NCBI RefSeq assembly: GCF_004795055.1
Contig: NZ_SSBJ01000006.1
Location: forward strand, 124,001-188,000
Reading direction: 5' to 3'
Length of the DNA: 64,000 bases
Origin: Streptomyces sp. A1136
Lineage (GTDB): Bacteria; Actinomycetota; Actinomycetes; Streptomycetales; Streptomycetaceae
Under the pieces are notes generated by a model that was given only the letters and a program-made list of their open reading frames with translations, made no database searches and was not told the DNA's origin. The position numbers were made by a program, and so were the translations under genes. Positions 49,389-60,061 of the stretch are shown in pieces. Each line of letters starts with the position of its first letter. Position 1 is the stretch's first letter.

Positions 49389-51581
49389 CTACAGCTCGTG
49401 ACCGAGATCCGCGGCCAGCCGCGTCACCAGGTCGTGCGCCGCGTCCGGGATCACCGTGCCCGGCAGGAAGACCGATGTCGCGCCCATCTCCAGCAGTGTC
49501 GGGACGTCCGCCGGCGGGATCACCCCGCCCACCACGATCATGATGTCCTCGCGGCCCTCCTGCGCCAACTGCTCGCGCAGCGCCGGTACGAGGGTCAGGT
49601 GACCGGCCGCCAGCGACGAGACGCCCACCACGTGGACGTCCGCCTCGACGGCCTGGCGGGCCACCTCCGCCGGGGTCTGGAACAGCGGGCCGACGTCCAC
49701 GTCGAAGCCCAGGTCGGCGAAGGCCGTCGCGATCACCTTCTGGCCGCGGTCGTGCCCGTCCTGACCCATCTTCGCCACCAGGATGCGCGGCCGGCGGCCC
49801 TCGGCCTCCTCGAACCGGTCGATGAGCGCGCGCGTGCGCTCCACGGACGGGGACTCGCCTGCCTCGGTGCGGTACACACCCGAGATCGTACGGATCTGGC
49901 TCGCGTGCCGCCCGTAGACCTTCTCCAACGCGTCCGAGATCTCACCGACCGTGGCCTTGGCGCGGGCCGCGTCGACCGCCAGCGCCAGGAGGTTGCCGTC
50001 CCCGCGATCGGCGGCGTTCGTCAGGGCCCGCAGCGTGTCCTGCGTACGCGCCTCGTCCCGCTCCTCGCGCAGCCGCCGCAGCTTCTCGATCTGCCTGCTG
50101 CGAACCGAGGAGTTGTCGACCTTGAGGACCTCGATGGCCTCGTCGTTCTCCACCCGGTACTTGTTCACGCCGATCACCGGCTGGCGTCCCGAGTCGATCC
50201 GGGCCTGCGTGCGCGCCGCGGCCTCCTCCACGCGCAGCTTCGGGATGCCGGCGTCGATGGCCTGCGCCATGCCGCCGGCCGCCTCGACCTCCCGGATGTG
50301 CTGCCACGCCCGGCGCGCCAGGTCGTACGTCAGCTTCTCCACGTACGCGCTGCCGCCCCAGGGGTCGATCGACCGGCAGGTCCCCGACTCCTGCTGGAGC
50401 AGCAACTGTGTGTTGCGCGCGATGCGCGCGGAGAAGTCCGTCGGCAGGGCGAGCGCCTCGTCCAGCGCGTTGGTGTGCAGCGACTGGGTGTGGCCCTGGG
50501 TCGCGGCCATCGCCTCGACGCACGTGCGCGTCACGTTGTTGAAGACGTCCTGCGCGGTCAGCGACCAGCCCGAGGTCTGCGAATGGGTACGCAGCGAAAG
50601 GGACTTGGCGTTCTTCGGGTCGAACTGCTTGACCAGGCGCGCCCACAGCAGACGCGCGGCGCGCAGCTTGGCGACCTCCATGAAGAAGTTCATGCCGATC
50701 GCCCAGAAGAACGACAGGCGCGGCGCGAACGCGTCCACGTCCAGCCCGACCGCCTGCCCGGCACGCAGGTACTCCACGCCGTCCGCCAGGGTGTACGCCA
50801 GCTCCAGGTCGGCCGTGGCCCCGGCCTCCTGGATGTGGTACCCGGAGATCGAGATGGAGTTGTACCTCGGCATGTTCCGCGAGGTGAAGGAGAAGATGTC
50901 GGAGATGATCCGCATCGAGGGCTTCGGCGGGTAGATGTAGGTGTTGCGGACCATGAACTCCTTGAGGATGTCGTTCTGGATGGTCCCGGCGAGCTTGTCG
51001 GGGGAGACGCCCTGCTCCTCCGCCGCCACGATGTACAGCGCGAGGACCGGCAGCACCGCGCCGTTCATCGTCATCGACACCGTCATCTTGTCCAGCGGGA
51101 TCCCGTCGAACAGCTGCCGCATGTCGTAGATCGAGTCGATCGCCACGCCCGCCATGCCGACGTCGCCCGTCACCCGGGGGTGGTCGCTGTCGTAACCGCG
51201 GTGCGTGGGCAGGTCGAAGGCGATCGACAGGCCCTTCTGGCCGGCGGCGAGGTTGCGTCGGTAGAAGGCGTTGGACTCCTCGGCCGTGGAGAAGCCGGCG
51301 TACTGGCGGATCGTCCAGGGCTGGTTGACGTACATCGTCGGGTACGGGCCCCGCAGGTACGGCGCCACGCCCGGGTACGTCCGCAGGAAGTCCAGGCCCT
51401 CCAGGTCGGCCCCGGTGTACAGCGGCTTCACGCCGATGCCCTCCGGGGTCTCCCACAGCAGGTCCGCGGCCGCCGTGCCGGTGGACTCCTTGACGGCGGC
51501 CCGCCACTGCTCCTCGGAACCGGCCGGGGCCGCCCCGGAATCCAGCGGGAGGGCGGAGAAATCGGGGATCGCGGTGCTCAA
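49389..51581 (-). CDS. mutB: Methylmalonyl-CoA mutase large (alpha) subunit
   Basis: A 730-residue adenosylcobalamin-dependent mutase interconverting succinyl-CoA and (R)-methylmalonyl-CoA. The TIM barrel (about 45-560) has [20 protein letters not shown] and [16 protein letters not shown]. The C-terminal B12 domain has the base-off motif GQDGHDRG and GGVIPPAD. It supplies methylmalonyl-CoA for polyketides or handles propionate carbon. ATG overlaps mutA by 4 bp. Confidence 0.97.
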   Translation of the reverse strand: MSTAIPDFSALPLDSGAAPAGSEEQWRAAVKESTGTAAADLLWETPEGIGVKPLYTGADLEGLDFLRTYPGVAPYLRGPYPTMYVNQPWTIRQYAGFSTAEESNAFYRRNLAAGQKGLSIAFDLPTHRGYDSDHPRVTGDVGMAGVAIDSIYDMRQLFDGIPLDKMTVSMTMNGAVLPVLALYIVAAEEQGVSPDKLAGTIQNDILKEFMVRNTYIYPPKPSMRIISDIFSFTSRNMPRYNSISISGYHIQEAGATADLELAYTLADGVEYLRAGQAVGLDVDAFAPRLSFFWAIGMNFFMEVAKLRAARLLWARLVKQFDPKNAKSLSLRTHSQTSGWSLTAQDVFNNVTRTCVEAMAATQGHTQSLHTNALDEALALPTDFSARIARNTQLLLQQESGTCRSIDPWGGSAYVEKLTYDLARRAWQHIREVEAAGGMAQAIDAGIPKLRVEEAAARTQARIDSGRQPVIGVNKYRVENDEAIEVLKVDNSSVRSRQIEKLRRLREERDEARTQDTLRALTNAADRGDGNLLALAVDAARAKATVGEISDALEKVYGRHASQIRTISGVYRTEAGESPSVERTRALIDRFEEAEGRRPRILVAKMGQDGHDRGQKVIATAFADLGFDVDVGPLFQTPAEVARQAVEADVHVVGVSSLAAGHLTLVPALREQLAQEGREDIMIVVGGVIPPADVPTLLEMGATSVFLPGTVIPDAAHDLVTRLAADLGHEL

Positions 51582-53437
51582 GACGCCACCTTCATCCGGT
51601 CGAGAACGGAGGACAACACGGCGACGGCGTCACAGCCGGCGAAGACGTACTCGTCCACTGCCGCGCGGGCGGTACCGGGCTTGCCGGCGAGGAACACGGT
51701 CGTCGCGCCGGCCGAGCGCAGGGCGGCGGCCACCGCCTCGGCCTGCTCCTCGTACAGGGCGTCGCTGGAGCACAGCACCGCCATGCCGTCCGCGCCGCTC
51801 GCCGCGTACGCGGCGGCCGCCGTGTCCGGGTCCACGGACACCGGGTCGTGGACCGGCTCGACTCCCCCCGCCTGGAACAGGTTCGCGGCGAAGCCGGCGC
51901 GGGCGGTGTGCGCGGCCGCCGGACCGAGCGCGGCGAGGAAGATCCTCGGCCGGGCGCCGGTCGCCGCGAGGTGCGCGTCGCTGCGCGCGCGCAGCGCCTC
52001 GTACGCCTCGTCGCGCCGGACGCGCGGCAGACCGCCCGTCGGTCCCGCGGGGGCGGGCTCTCGTACGACCGGCTTCTCCGACAGGTGCGGGAACTCGCTG
52101 ACACCGGTGATGGGTTCGCGGCGCTTGGCCAGCTTGGCGGAGCGTACGGCCCAGGTGGCGGCGAGCCGCTCGGCGACCAGGCCGGAGCGCAGGGCGGCCG
52201 CCTGGCCGCCCGCCTTCTCCACGGTCTGGAAGAACTCCCAGGCCGCCCGGGCGAGTTCGTCGGTGAGCTGCTCGACGTAGTACGACCCGCCGGCCGGGTC
52301 GATCACCCGTGACAGGTGTGACTCCTCCAGCAGGATCGTGGAGGTGTTGCGGGCGATCCGGCGCGCGAACGCGTCCGGCAGGCCCAGCTCGTGGTCGAAG
52401 GGCAGCACGGTGACGGCGTCCGCGCCGCCCACGCCCGCCGCCATGCAGGCGACGGTGGTGCGCAGCATGTTCACCCACGGGTCGCGCCGGGTCATCATCA
52501 CCGGCGAGGTCACCGCGTGCTGGCGCTGCGTGCCCGCCTCCGGGGCGCCGCAGGCCTCGGCGACGCGGGCCCACAGGCGGCGCGCGGCGCGCAGCTTGGC
52601 GATGGTCAGGAACTGGTCGGCGGTCGCGGCGTAGCGGAACTCCAACTGCCCGAGGGCCGCGTCGAGGCCGAGACCGGCCTCCGTGAGGGCCCGCAGGTAC
52701 GCCACACCGGTGGCCAGCGACAGGCCCAGTTCCTCGGCGGCGCTGCCCCCGGCCTCGTGGTAGGGCAGGGCGTCCACGGTCAGGGCCCGGACGTGGGGCC
52801 AGGCGCCGGCCGTCCCGGCGGCGAGGGCGGCGGCTTCGGCGAGGTCCAGCGGTTCACCCGTACGGGCCTCGTGGCCCAGCGGGTCGGCGCCCAGGGAGGC
52901 GCGGGCGGCCTCGGGGGCCACCCCGCGCTCGGTGTACAGGGCCAGCAACGCGCGGGCCACGTCTGCGTATCGGGCGCCGGCGTCGAGGGTGACCGGGGCG
53001 AGGTCGAGGTAGACGCCCTCCAGGGCGCGGCCGATGTCGGCGACCGGGAAGCCGCCTTCGCCGACGGTGAGCCACAGGGAGGTGGTGCCGTTCTCCAGGT
53101 CGGCCAGCGCGGCCTCGTTCACCCGCGCCGGATCGGTCCCGGCGAGCCGCTGGCGCACGTCCCAGCCGGAGGCGGAGGTGCCCTCGGGCCGGCCGCCGCG
53201 TACGAAGGGGGCGAAGCCGGGGAAACCGGTCGCGTCCTCGCCGGGTCGTGCGGTGTACAGCGGGCGGGTGCGGAGCCCGTCCTCAAGTGTCGTGGACAGC
53301 GCGTCTTCAGCTGCCTCGCCGGTGACTTCCTTGCCCGACTTGCGCAGTACGCCCTCAACCAGGCGCTGCCACTGCTCATGTGTCGCGTCAGGAAACTCGG
53401 CGGCCAGGGAGAGCCCGTCGTCAGGCAGGACCGTCAT
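51578..53437 (-). CDS. mutA: Methylmalonyl-CoA mutase small (beta) subunit
   Basis: A 619-residue subunit with the barrel fold but, as expected for beta subunits, no functional DxHxxG cobalamin motif in its C-terminal domain. It pairs with MutB. ATG 53437 begins [14 protein letters not shown] ends 7 nt upstream, so the operon transcript is likely leaderless. A longer frame to 53836 lacks coding character. mutA-mutB-meaB form one operon. Confidence 0.95.
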   Translation of the reverse strand: MTVLPDDGLSLAAEFPDATHEQWQRLVEGVLRKSGKEVTGEAAEDALSTTLEDGLRTRPLYTARPGEDATGFPGFAPFVRGGRPEGTSASGWDVRQRLAGTDPARVNEAALADLENGTTSLWLTVGEGGFPVADIGRALEGVYLDLAPVTLDAGARYADVARALLALYTERGVAPEAARASLGADPLGHEARTGEPLDLAEAAALAAGTAGAWPHVRALTVDALPYHEAGGSAAEELGLSLATGVAYLRALTEAGLGLDAALGQLEFRYAATADQFLTIAKLRAARRLWARVAEACGAPEAGTQRQHAVTSPVMMTRRDPWVNMLRTTVACMAAGVGGADAVTVLPFDHELGLPDAFARRIARNTSTILLEESHLSRVIDPAGGSYYVEQLTDELARAAWEFFQTVEKAGGQAAALRSGLVAERLAATWAVRSAKLAKRREPITGVSEFPHLSEKPVVREPAPAGPTGGLPRVRRDEAYEALRARSDAHLAATGARPRIFLAALGPAAAHTARAGFAANLFQAGGVEPVHDPVSVDPDTAAAAYAASGADGMAVLCSSDALYEEQAEAVAAALRSAGATTVFLAGKPGTARAAVDEYVFAGCDAVAVLSSVLDRMKVAS

Positions 53438-53918
53438 GGCTCGAATGCTAGGGGGGCCGCTCAAGCGTGACCATAACCGTCGGATGTGATCTCGCACTCG
53501 CAGGTCAGGCCCCCGACCCGCGTCGCGCCCCTCGCCCCCACCGGCCCCGCCCGACGTCCCCGCCGACCCCGGCGCGGGTGTGCCGGTCGACCGGGACGGG
53601 GTCGCGGAGTGGACCTTCCCACGTCGGCGGAGCCCCCGACGTGGCGGCGGCCCCCCCACCACCGACCGCGCGGCGGGGGGTCCCCGGGTCCCTGTCGGGC
53701 GGGCCTGCGCGAGGTCGGGCTCGCTGGGCCGGGCAGGGAGCCCGAGCGCGTCCCGCGGGGCACCGGCGTGGCGGGGGCGTTGCGGAGGCGTGAAATCAGG
53801 CCACCGTTTTCGGCCGGTCAGGGTATCCCGCCACACCCCCGCAGGGCGGCCGAATCAGCAGGTCAGCCACCCTGTAGGCGCCCTCGGCGCACCCTGCCCC
53901 CAGGCCGCCGCACGGGGG

Positions 53919-53947
53919 TTGACCGCCGGCCGGGCCGCTGACACGCT
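53919..53947 (+). promoter_or_regulatory. Candidate promoter of the sulfonate operon
   Basis: TTGACC (53919-53924), 17-bp spacer, CACGCT (53942-53947). The predicted transcript start coincides with ATG 53955. The 53438-53918 stretch otherwise holds only the mutA promoter and no gene I can support. Confidence 0.4.
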
Positions 53948-53954
53948 CCGGGAC

Positions 53955-54056
53955 ATGTCCGCGACCGTGCACCTCGCCCCGCGGCTCCACACCCCCGGCC
54001 CCTGTACCGCGCCGGGCGAGTGTCAGGGCCGCTGTCCGGCACCCCGCCGCGCCTGA
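53955..54056 (+). CDS. Putative small leader ORF, 33 residues, three cysteines
   Basis: [15 protein letters not shown] then [11 protein letters not shown] and a basic tail. It has no visible ribosome binding site but its ATG sits 7 nt after a -10-like CACGCT, as for leaderless genes here. It precedes a sulfur-scavenging operon, so the cysteines are suggestive of a Cys-sensing leader or a metal/thiol peptide. It is not one of the leader families I know. Low confidence. Confidence 0.35.
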   Translation: MSATVHLAPRLHTPGPCTAPGECQGRCPAPRRA

Positions 54057-54224
54057 GCGCCGCGCCCCGCCGTACCCCCGCCCGGCCTGAGCGCCGCGTC
54101 CCCGACGCGCCCCGCCATGCCCGTCGCGCACCCCTTCACCACCCCTGCCCCCGCCGCCGCCTTCCCCGCGCCGGTGCCCCTTCCGCTGCGGAAACGAACC
54201 CGCACGCACCTCCAGGGAGCTCCC

Positions 54225-55159
54225 ATGACCACCGTCACCACCCCCGTCACCGTCACCCGGATCGGCGGCCGCATCGGCGCCCACATCGACGGCGTCCGCC
54301 TCGGCGGCGACCTCGACGCCTCCACCGTCGCCGAGATCCGCGCCGCCCTCCTCGCCCACAAGGTCGTCTTCTTCCACGGCCAGGAGCACCTCGACGAGGC
54401 AGGCCACGAAGGCTTCGCCCAACTGCTCGGCACCCCCGTCGCGCACCCACCGTCCCCTCCGCCGACGGCCGTTACGCCCTCGGCATCGACTCCCACCACG
54501 GCGCCCGCGCCAACCAGTGGCACACCGACGTCACCTTCGTGCCCGCCTACCCGGCCTTCTCCATCCTGCGCGCCGTCACCATCCCCCCGTACGGCGGCGA
54601 CACCCTCTGGGCCAACACGGCCACGGCCTACGCCCACCTCCCCGAGCCGCTGCGCGCCCTCGCCGACGGCCTGCGCGCCGTCCACTCCAACGAGTACGAC
54701 TACGCGGCCCTGCGTCCCGACGCCCTCCCTGAGGCGCTCGCCCAGTACCGCGAGGTGTTCACCTCCACCAGCTTCCTCACCGAGCACCCGGTCGTCCGCG
54801 TCCACCCCGAGACCGGCGAACGCACCCTGCTGCTGGGCAACTTCGTCCAGCGGATCAGCGGCCTCACCGGCCGGGACTCGCGCCTGCTCCTCGACCTCTT
54901 CCAGGCCCACATCGAAAGCCCCGAGAACACGGTCCGCCACCGGTGGCAGACCGGTGACGTGGCGATCTGGGACAACCGCGCCACCCAGCACTACGGCGTC
55001 GACGACTCCGACGACCACGAGCGCACCCTGCGCCGCGTCACCGTCGACGGCGACGTCCCGGTCGGCCCGGACGGGCTCCCGTCCCGCCTGATCAGCCCGG
55101 AGAGCGTGCCCGACCCCTCCTTCGGAATCGCCTCCGGCGCCTCCACGGCCGCCGCCTGA
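54225..55159 (+). pseudogene. TauD/AtsK-type alpha-ketoglutarate-dependent dioxygenase, frameshifted
   Basis: Taurine/alkylsulfate dioxygenase fold. The first frame runs [15 protein letters not shown] to LGTPVAHP; after about 54448 homology continues one frame over as [15 protein letters not shown]. Only one C is missing from a C-rich run; restoring it gives a 311-residue protein. The Fe site is present: His and Asp in QWHTDV and the distal His in TQHYGV, with ERTLRR binding ketoglutarate. The start has AGGGAG. It may be a true mutation or an assembly error. It releases sulfite from sulfonates or sulfate esters. Confidence 0.8.
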
Positions 55160-55205
55160 GGGCCACCGCCCGACCGTCCCCGACCCGCCCCACCAGGAGC
55201 GCCCC

Positions 55206-55763
55206 GTGCCCAGACTGCTCGCCCTCACCGGCAGCCCCTCCCTCAACTCCCGCACCGCGATCGTCGCCGACCACGTCCTGCGCCGCCTGACCCACGCCGG
55301 CTTCGAGACCTCACACCTCGCCCTGCGCGAGCTGCCCGCAGCCGACCTCCTCTCCGCCCGCCGGGGCGAGCCGGAGATCCGCCGGGCCCTGGAAGCCGTC
55401 GCCGAAGCGGACGGCCTGGTCATCGCGACCCCCGTCTACAAGGCCGCCTACACCGGGCTGCTGAAGTCCTTCCTCGACCTGCTCCCGCAGGACGGCCTCG
55501 CCGGCAAGACCGTCCTGCCGCTCGCCACCGGTGGCAGCCTCGCCCACGTCTTGACCATCGACTACGCCCTGCGCCCGGTCCTCGCCGCACTCGGCGCCCG
55601 CCACGTCACCGCCGGTCGCTTCGTCCTGGACTCCTCCGTCGAGCGCGGCGCCGGTCCCGACCGGTTGCGGCCGGAGGCGGAGCTGGACCTCTTCCAGGCG
55701 GTCGACGAGTTCGCCGACGCCCTGCGCGCCGCCGACACCGCCGCCCTCACCCCCGCCCCGTAG
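55206..55763 (+). CDS. NAD(P)H:FMN reductase (SsuE-like)
   Basis: A 185-residue flavodoxin-like reductase: GSPSLNSRT phosphate loop, TPVYKAAYTGLLKSFLDLLP and LATGGSLAH. It supplies FMNH2 to the monooxygenase at the end of the operon for desulfonation. GTG 55206 follows the dioxygenase by 46 bp, with CAGGAG upstream. Confidence 0.9.
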   Translation: MPRLLALTGSPSLNSRTAIVADHVLRRLTHAGFETSHLALRELPAADLLSARRGEPEIRRALEAVAEADGLVIATPVYKAAYTGLLKSFLDLLPQDGLAGKTVLPLATGGSLAHVLTIDYALRPVLAALGARHVTAGRFVLDSSVERGAGPDRLRPEAELDLFQAVDEFADALRAADTAALTPAP

Positions 55764-55806
55764 CCCTTCCCAGATCCTGCGACCCGACCCGCGACAAGGA
55801 CCAGCC

Positions 55807-56847
55807 ATGCCCGCAGCCTTCACCCCGACCCCCACCTCCCGACGCCAGTTCCTCACCCTGCTCGGCATCTCGGCGGCCGCGGTGAGCTGCGGCACGGCCA
55901 CCGCCACCGGCGGCTCCGGCGGCCAGGGCAAGCAGGTCACCACCCTCAAGTACCAGGGCGCCGTCGGCTCGGTCATCCTCCCCGAGCTCGCCGCCGACCT
56001 CGGCTACCTCGGCGGACTCAGCCTCGAATGGGTCGGCAACACCATCAGCGGTCCCCAGGACATCCAGTCCGCGGCAACCGGCCAGACCCACTTCGGCGGC
56101 GCCTTCAACGGCGCGATCGTCAAGCTGGCGGAGAGCAAGGCCCAGATCCAGGCCGTCGTCTCCTATTACGGCTCCGACAAGGACACGTACCTCGGGTACT
56201 ACGTCCTGGAGGACAGCCCGATCCGCTCCGCCCGCGACCTGATCGGCAAAAAGGTCGGCATGAACACCCTGGGCGCCCACGCGCAGGCGCTCCTCGACAT
56301 CTATCTGGAGCGCAACGGCCTCTCCAGGGCGGACGCGGGCAAGGTCGAACCCCTCGTCGTCCCGCCCGTCAACACCGAACAGGCCCTGAGACAGAAGCAG
56401 ATCGAGGTCGGCGTGCTCAGCGGCGTCCTGCGCGACAAGGCCCTGGCGGCCGGCGGGATACGCCCGCTGTTCAAGGACTTCGAACTGCTGGGCGCGTTCA
56501 GCGCCGGTTCGTACGTGATGACGCGGCGCTTCATCAAGGAGAACCCCGACACCGTACAAACCTTCACCACCGGCGTGGCCAAGGCCATCGAGTGGTCCCG
56601 CACCACCCCGCGCGAGGAGGTCGTCGCCCGTATGACGGAGATCATCAAAAAGCGCGGCCGTAACGAGGACACCTCGACGCTCCAGTACTGGCGCTCCTAC
56701 GGGGTCGCCGAGCCCGGCGGCCGCATCGCCGACAAGGAGTTCCAGCTCTGGCTCGACTGGCTCGGCGGCCGCGGCGAGATCAAGAAGGGCCGACTGAAGC
56801 CCGGCGATCTCTACACCAACGAGTTCAACGGACTCGGAAAGGGCTGA
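55807..56847 (+). CDS. Sulfonate ABC transporter substrate-binding lipoprotein (SsuA-like)
   Basis: A 346-residue type 2 periplasmic-binding protein. The signal has a twin-arginine SRRQFL (11-16) and a lipobox ending at Cys28, so it is a Tat-exported lipoprotein. The mature part has KYQGAVGSVILPELAA, GPQDIQSAATG and KKVGMNTLGAHAQALL, as in SsuA/TauA/NrtA proteins. It binds an aliphatic sulfonate or similar ligand. Nine bp separate it from the ATPase gene. Confidence 0.9.
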   Translation: MPAAFTPTPTSRRQFLTLLGISAAAVSCGTATATGGSGGQGKQVTTLKYQGAVGSVILPELAADLGYLGGLSLEWVGNTISGPQDIQSAATGQTHFGGAFNGAIVKLAESKAQIQAVVSYYGSDKDTYLGYYVLEDSPIRSARDLIGKKVGMNTLGAHAQALLDIYLERNGLSRADAGKVEPLVVPPVNTEQALRQKQIEVGVLSGVLRDKALAAGGIRPLFKDFELLGAFSAGSYVMTRRFIKENPDTVQTFTTGVAKAIEWSRTTPREEVVARMTEIIKKRGRNEDTSTLQYWRSYGVAEPGGRIADKEFQLWLDWLGGRGEIKKGRLKPGDLYTNEFNGLGKG

Positions 56848-56855
56848 CGGCCGCC

Positions 56856-57695
56856 ATGGCGAAGATCGTGTTCGACTCCGTGACGAAGACCTTCCCGACC
56901 AAGGAGAAGAAGAACAAGAAGGAAAGGAACAACAAGGGGGAGTTCACCGCCCTCGACGGCATCGATTTGGAGATCGAGGCGGGCGAGTTCCTGGTGGTCG
57001 TCGGCCCCAGCGGGTGCGGCAAGTCCACCCTCCTGGACCTCCTGGGAGGCCTGACCCGGCCCGCCTCCGGCCGCATCCTGCTCGACGGCGAACCCGTCAC
57101 CGGGCCCGGGCTCGACCGGGGCATCGTCTTCCAGCAGTACGCGCTGCTGCCCTGGCGGACCGCCCTCGGCAACATCGAATTCGGCCTGGAGGCGCGGGGG
57201 GTCCCGCGCGGTGAACGAAAGGAACGAGCCCGGGAGTTCCTGGACCTCGTCGGCCTGACCGGGTTCGAGGACCGGCATCCGCACGAGCTGTCGGGCGGCA
57301 TGCGCCAACGCGTCGCCATCGCCCGCTCGCTGGCCTACGACCCCGACGTGCTGCTGATGGACGAGCCGTTCGCGGCGCTCGACGCGCAGACCCGCGAGGC
57401 GCTCCAGGACGAGTTGCGGCGCATCTGGCAACGCACGGGCAAAACCGTCGTGTTCATCACGCACGGCATCGAGGAGGCCGTGTACCTCGGCCAACGGGTC
57501 GCCGTCATCACCTCCCGCCCGGGGCGCGTCAAGGCGGTCGTCCCGGTGTCGTTCGACGCCCGCGGCGACGGGGCGACGGGGGAGGACCTGCGCTCCAGCC
57601 CGGAGTTCGCCCGCTACCGGCACGAGATCTGGACCCTGCTGCACGACGAAGTGGCCCGCGCCCGGCAACTGGAGAAGGAGGAGGCCACCGCATGA
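56856..57695 (+). CDS. Sulfonate ABC transporter ATPase (SsuB/TauB-like)
   Basis: A 279-residue ATPase. Walker A is GPSGCGKST (50-58), Q-loop FQQYALLPW, signature LSGGMRQRVAIARS, Walker B VLLMDEPFAALD, and the switch His in ITHGIEEA. A Lys/Asn-rich insertion at residues 15-28 (about 56898-56940) is AT-richer than the rest. The stop overlaps the permease start (ATGA). Confidence 0.93.
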   Translation: MAKIVFDSVTKTFPTKEKKNKKERNNKGEFTALDGIDLEIEAGEFLVVVGPSGCGKSTLLDLLGGLTRPASGRILLDGEPVTGPGLDRGIVFQQYALLPWRTALGNIEFGLEARGVPRGERKERAREFLDLVGLTGFEDRHPHELSGGMRQRVAIARSLAYDPDVLLMDEPFAALDAQTREALQDELRRIWQRTGKTVVFITHGIEEAVYLGQRVAVITSRPGRVKAVVPVSFDARGDGATGEDLRSSPEFARYRHEIWTLLHDEVARARQLEKEEATA

Positions 57696-58600
57696 GCACC
57701 GGAATCGACACCACGACCCTCGCGGCACCACCCGCCACCACCACCGAGGCGGTATGGAGCCCCGCGCGCCCCGCCGCCCCGCCCGCCCCCCGGACCACGG
57801 GCCGCCCGGCGGGCCGCGCGACAGCCGCCGGAGCGTCGGCGCTGCGCCGGCTGGGCGCCGCGCTGCTGCGCTCGGCGGCGATCATCGCCCTGCTCGCCGT
57901 CTGGGAGGCGGCGCCGCGGCTCGGCCTCGTCGACGCGACCTTCCTGCCCCCGGTCAGCGAAGTGGCCCGAGCCTGGTGGGAGCTGCTCGGCGACGGGCAG
58001 CTCGCCGAACACACGCAGGCCAGCCTCGTCCGCTCCTTCGGAGGCTTCGCCATCGCTGTCGTCGTCGCCGTCCCGCTCGGGCTGTTGATCGGCTGGTACC
58101 GGCCGGTCGCCGTCCTGCTCGGTCCGCTGCTGGAGGTGTTCCGCAACACGGCGGCCCTCGCCCTGCTGCCCGTCTTCGTCCTGCTGCTGGGCATCGGGGA
58201 GACGTCGAAGGTCTCGATCGTCGTCTACGCCTGCGTCTGGCCGATCCTGCTGAACACGATCAGCGCCGTGGGCACCGCGGACCCGACGCTGGTGAAACTG
58301 GCCCGATCCATGGACCTGTCCACCCCTCGGCTCTTCCAGAAGGTGATCCTGCCCGCCTCGGTGCCCGCGATCTTCACCGGCATCCGGCTGGCGGGCGCGG
58401 TGTCGATCCTGGTGCTCGTCGCCGCCGAGATGATCGGCGCCAAGGCGGGGCTGGGCTATCTGATCAACGCCTCGCAGTTCAACTTCGCCATCCCCCAGAT
58501 GTACGCGGGCATCGTGACCATCTCCGCGATCGGAGTGGCCTTCAACCAGCTCCTCGTCACCGTCGAGCGCCGCCTCAGCCTCTGGCGCGTCCCCGCCTGA
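57692..58600 (+). CDS. Sulfonate ABC transporter permease (SsuC/TauC-like)
   Basis: A 302-residue permease. A Pro/Thr-rich N-terminus precedes about six helices. The EAA-type cytoplasmic loop (DLSTPRLFQKVILPASVPAIFTGIRLAG) contacts the ATPase. ATG 57692 overlaps the ATPase stop. It is the fifth member of the operon. Confidence 0.92.
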   Translation: MSTGIDTTTLAAPPATTTEAVWSPARPAAPPAPRTTGRPAGRATAAGASALRRLGAALLRSAAIIALLAVWEAAPRLGLVDATFLPPVSEVARAWWELLGDGQLAEHTQASLVRSFGGFAIAVVVAVPLGLLIGWYRPVAVLLGPLLEVFRNTAALALLPVFVLLLGIGETSKVSIVVYACVWPILLNTISAVGTADPTLVKLARSMDLSTPRLFQKVILPASVPAIFTGIRLAGAVSILVLVAAEMIGAKAGLGYLINASQFNFAIPQMYAGIVTISAIGVAFNQLLVTVERRLSLWRVPA

Positions 58601-58653
58601 CCCGCGGCGTCCCCGCCCCGCGCACCACCCGTACCCACCCCGAGGAACAGACC

Positions 58654-59985
58654 ATGACCGCACCGCGGACCCTCCACCTCAACGCCTTCCTGATGAACGC
58701 GGGTCACCACGACGCCGCCTGGCGACACCCCGGGAGCAGCCCCGAACGCGTCACCGACCTGCGGTACTTCCAGGAACTGGCCCGTACCGCCGAGCGCGGC
58801 CGACTCGACTCGATCTTCTTCGCCGACGGCCTCGCCCTCTGGGGCAAGGCCCGCTACAACGCCCTCGGCGGCTTCGAGCCGCTCACCCTGCTCTCGGCCA
58901 TCGCCGCCGTCACCGAGCACATCGGGCTGATCGCCACCGTCTCCACCACCTTCAACGAGCCCTTCCACACCGCCCGCAAGTTCGCCTCCCTCGACCACAT
59001 CAGCAACGGCCGCGCCGGCTGGAACATCGTGACCTCCGGCACGGTCGACGAGGCCCGCAACTTCAACCGGGACGAGCACCTGGAGCACCGCCTCCGCTAC
59101 GACCGCGCCCGCGAGTTCCTCGACGTCGCCACCAAGCTGTGGGACAGCTGGGAGGACGACGCGATCGTCCTCGACAAGGAGCGCGGCGTCTACGCCGACA
59201 CCGACAAGCTGCACCCCGCCGCCCACCGGGGCGAGTACTTCGGCGTGGCCGGCCCCCTCAACGTGCCGCGTTCCCCCCAGGGCCACCCCCTCCTCGTGCA
59301 GGCCGGCTCCTCCGAGGACGGCAAGGAGTTCGCCGCCCAGTACGCGGAGGCGGTCTTCACCGCCCAGCAGACCCTCGTCGACGGCCAGACCTTCTACAAG
59401 GACCTCAAGTCCCGCCTCGCCAAGTACGGCCGCTCCGAGGGCGACCTGCTGGTGCTGCCGGGCATCGCCCCCGTCATCGGTTCCACCGAGGCGGAGGCCA
59501 AGGCCCTGGAGCAGGAGCTCACCGACCTCCAGGTGCCCGAGTACGGGCTCGCGCAGCTCTCCGGCATGCTCGGTACGGACCTCACCGGCCTCCCCCTGGA
59601 CGGTCCGCTCCCCGAGCTCCCCGAGGAACGCGACATCAACGGCAACAAGAGCCGTTTCACCCTCGTCGCCGAACTCGCCCGGCGCGACGGCCTCACCCTG
59701 CGCGAACTGATCGCCCGCCTCGGCGCCGGGCGTGGGCACCGGGTCTTCGCGGGTACCCCGGAGCAGATCGCCGACCAGCTGGAGGAGTGGTTCACGCGGG
59801 GCGCCGCCGACGGCTTCAACATCATGGCGCCCGTGCTGCCCACCGGTCTGACCGACTTCGTCGACCACGTCGTGCCGATCCTCCAGCGCCGAGGCCTGTT
59901 CCGCACGGAGTACACGGGCCGCACCCTGCGCGAGAACTACGGCCTGGCCCGCCCGGCGAACCGGTACGTCAAGGAACCCGCCTGA
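58654..59985 (+). CDS. FMN-dependent monooxygenase, NtaA/SnaA/DszA/SsuD-like
   Basis: A 443-residue class C flavin monooxygenase (bacterial luciferase fold). It has MNAGHHDAAWRHP, the DSIFFADGLALW strand, NGRAGWNIVTSG and GRGHRVFAGTPEQIADQLEEWF. With the FMN reductase it likely cleaves C-S or C-N bonds of sulfonates or similar compounds. ATG 58654 has GAGGAA upstream. It ends the operon, followed by a strong terminator. Confidence 0.92.
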   Translation: MTAPRTLHLNAFLMNAGHHDAAWRHPGSSPERVTDLRYFQELARTAERGRLDSIFFADGLALWGKARYNALGGFEPLTLLSAIAAVTEHIGLIATVSTTFNEPFHTARKFASLDHISNGRAGWNIVTSGTVDEARNFNRDEHLEHRLRYDRAREFLDVATKLWDSWEDDAIVLDKERGVYADTDKLHPAAHRGEYFGVAGPLNVPRSPQGHPLLVQAGSSEDGKEFAAQYAEAVFTAQQTLVDGQTFYKDLKSRLAKYGRSEGDLLVLPGIAPVIGSTEAEAKALEQELTDLQVPEYGLAQLSGMLGTDLTGLPLDGPLPELPEERDINGNKSRFTLVAELARRDGLTLRELIARLGAGRGHRVFAGTPEQIADQLEEWFTRGAADGFNIMAPVLPTGLTDFVDHVVPILQRRGLFRTEYTGRTLRENYGLARPANRYVKEPA

Positions 59986-60007
59986 GCGGCCACACCCGAG
60001 CCATCGA

Positions 60008-60048
60008 CCCGTAGGGCGCCGGAGCGGAACGCTCCGGCGCCCTACGGG
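60008..60048 (+). terminator. Very strong hairpin terminator of the sulfonate operon
   Basis: A perfect 19-bp stem (60008-60026 with 60030-60048) and a GAA loop, 22 bp after the monooxygenase stop. Confidence 0.9.
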
Positions 60049-60061
60049 CGTTCCCCGGTCC

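Noticed and set aside
53438..53836. N-terminal extension of mutA
   Set aside because: The extra 133 codons are Pro/Arg-rich, and ATG 53437 with its leaderless promoter fits MutA length better.
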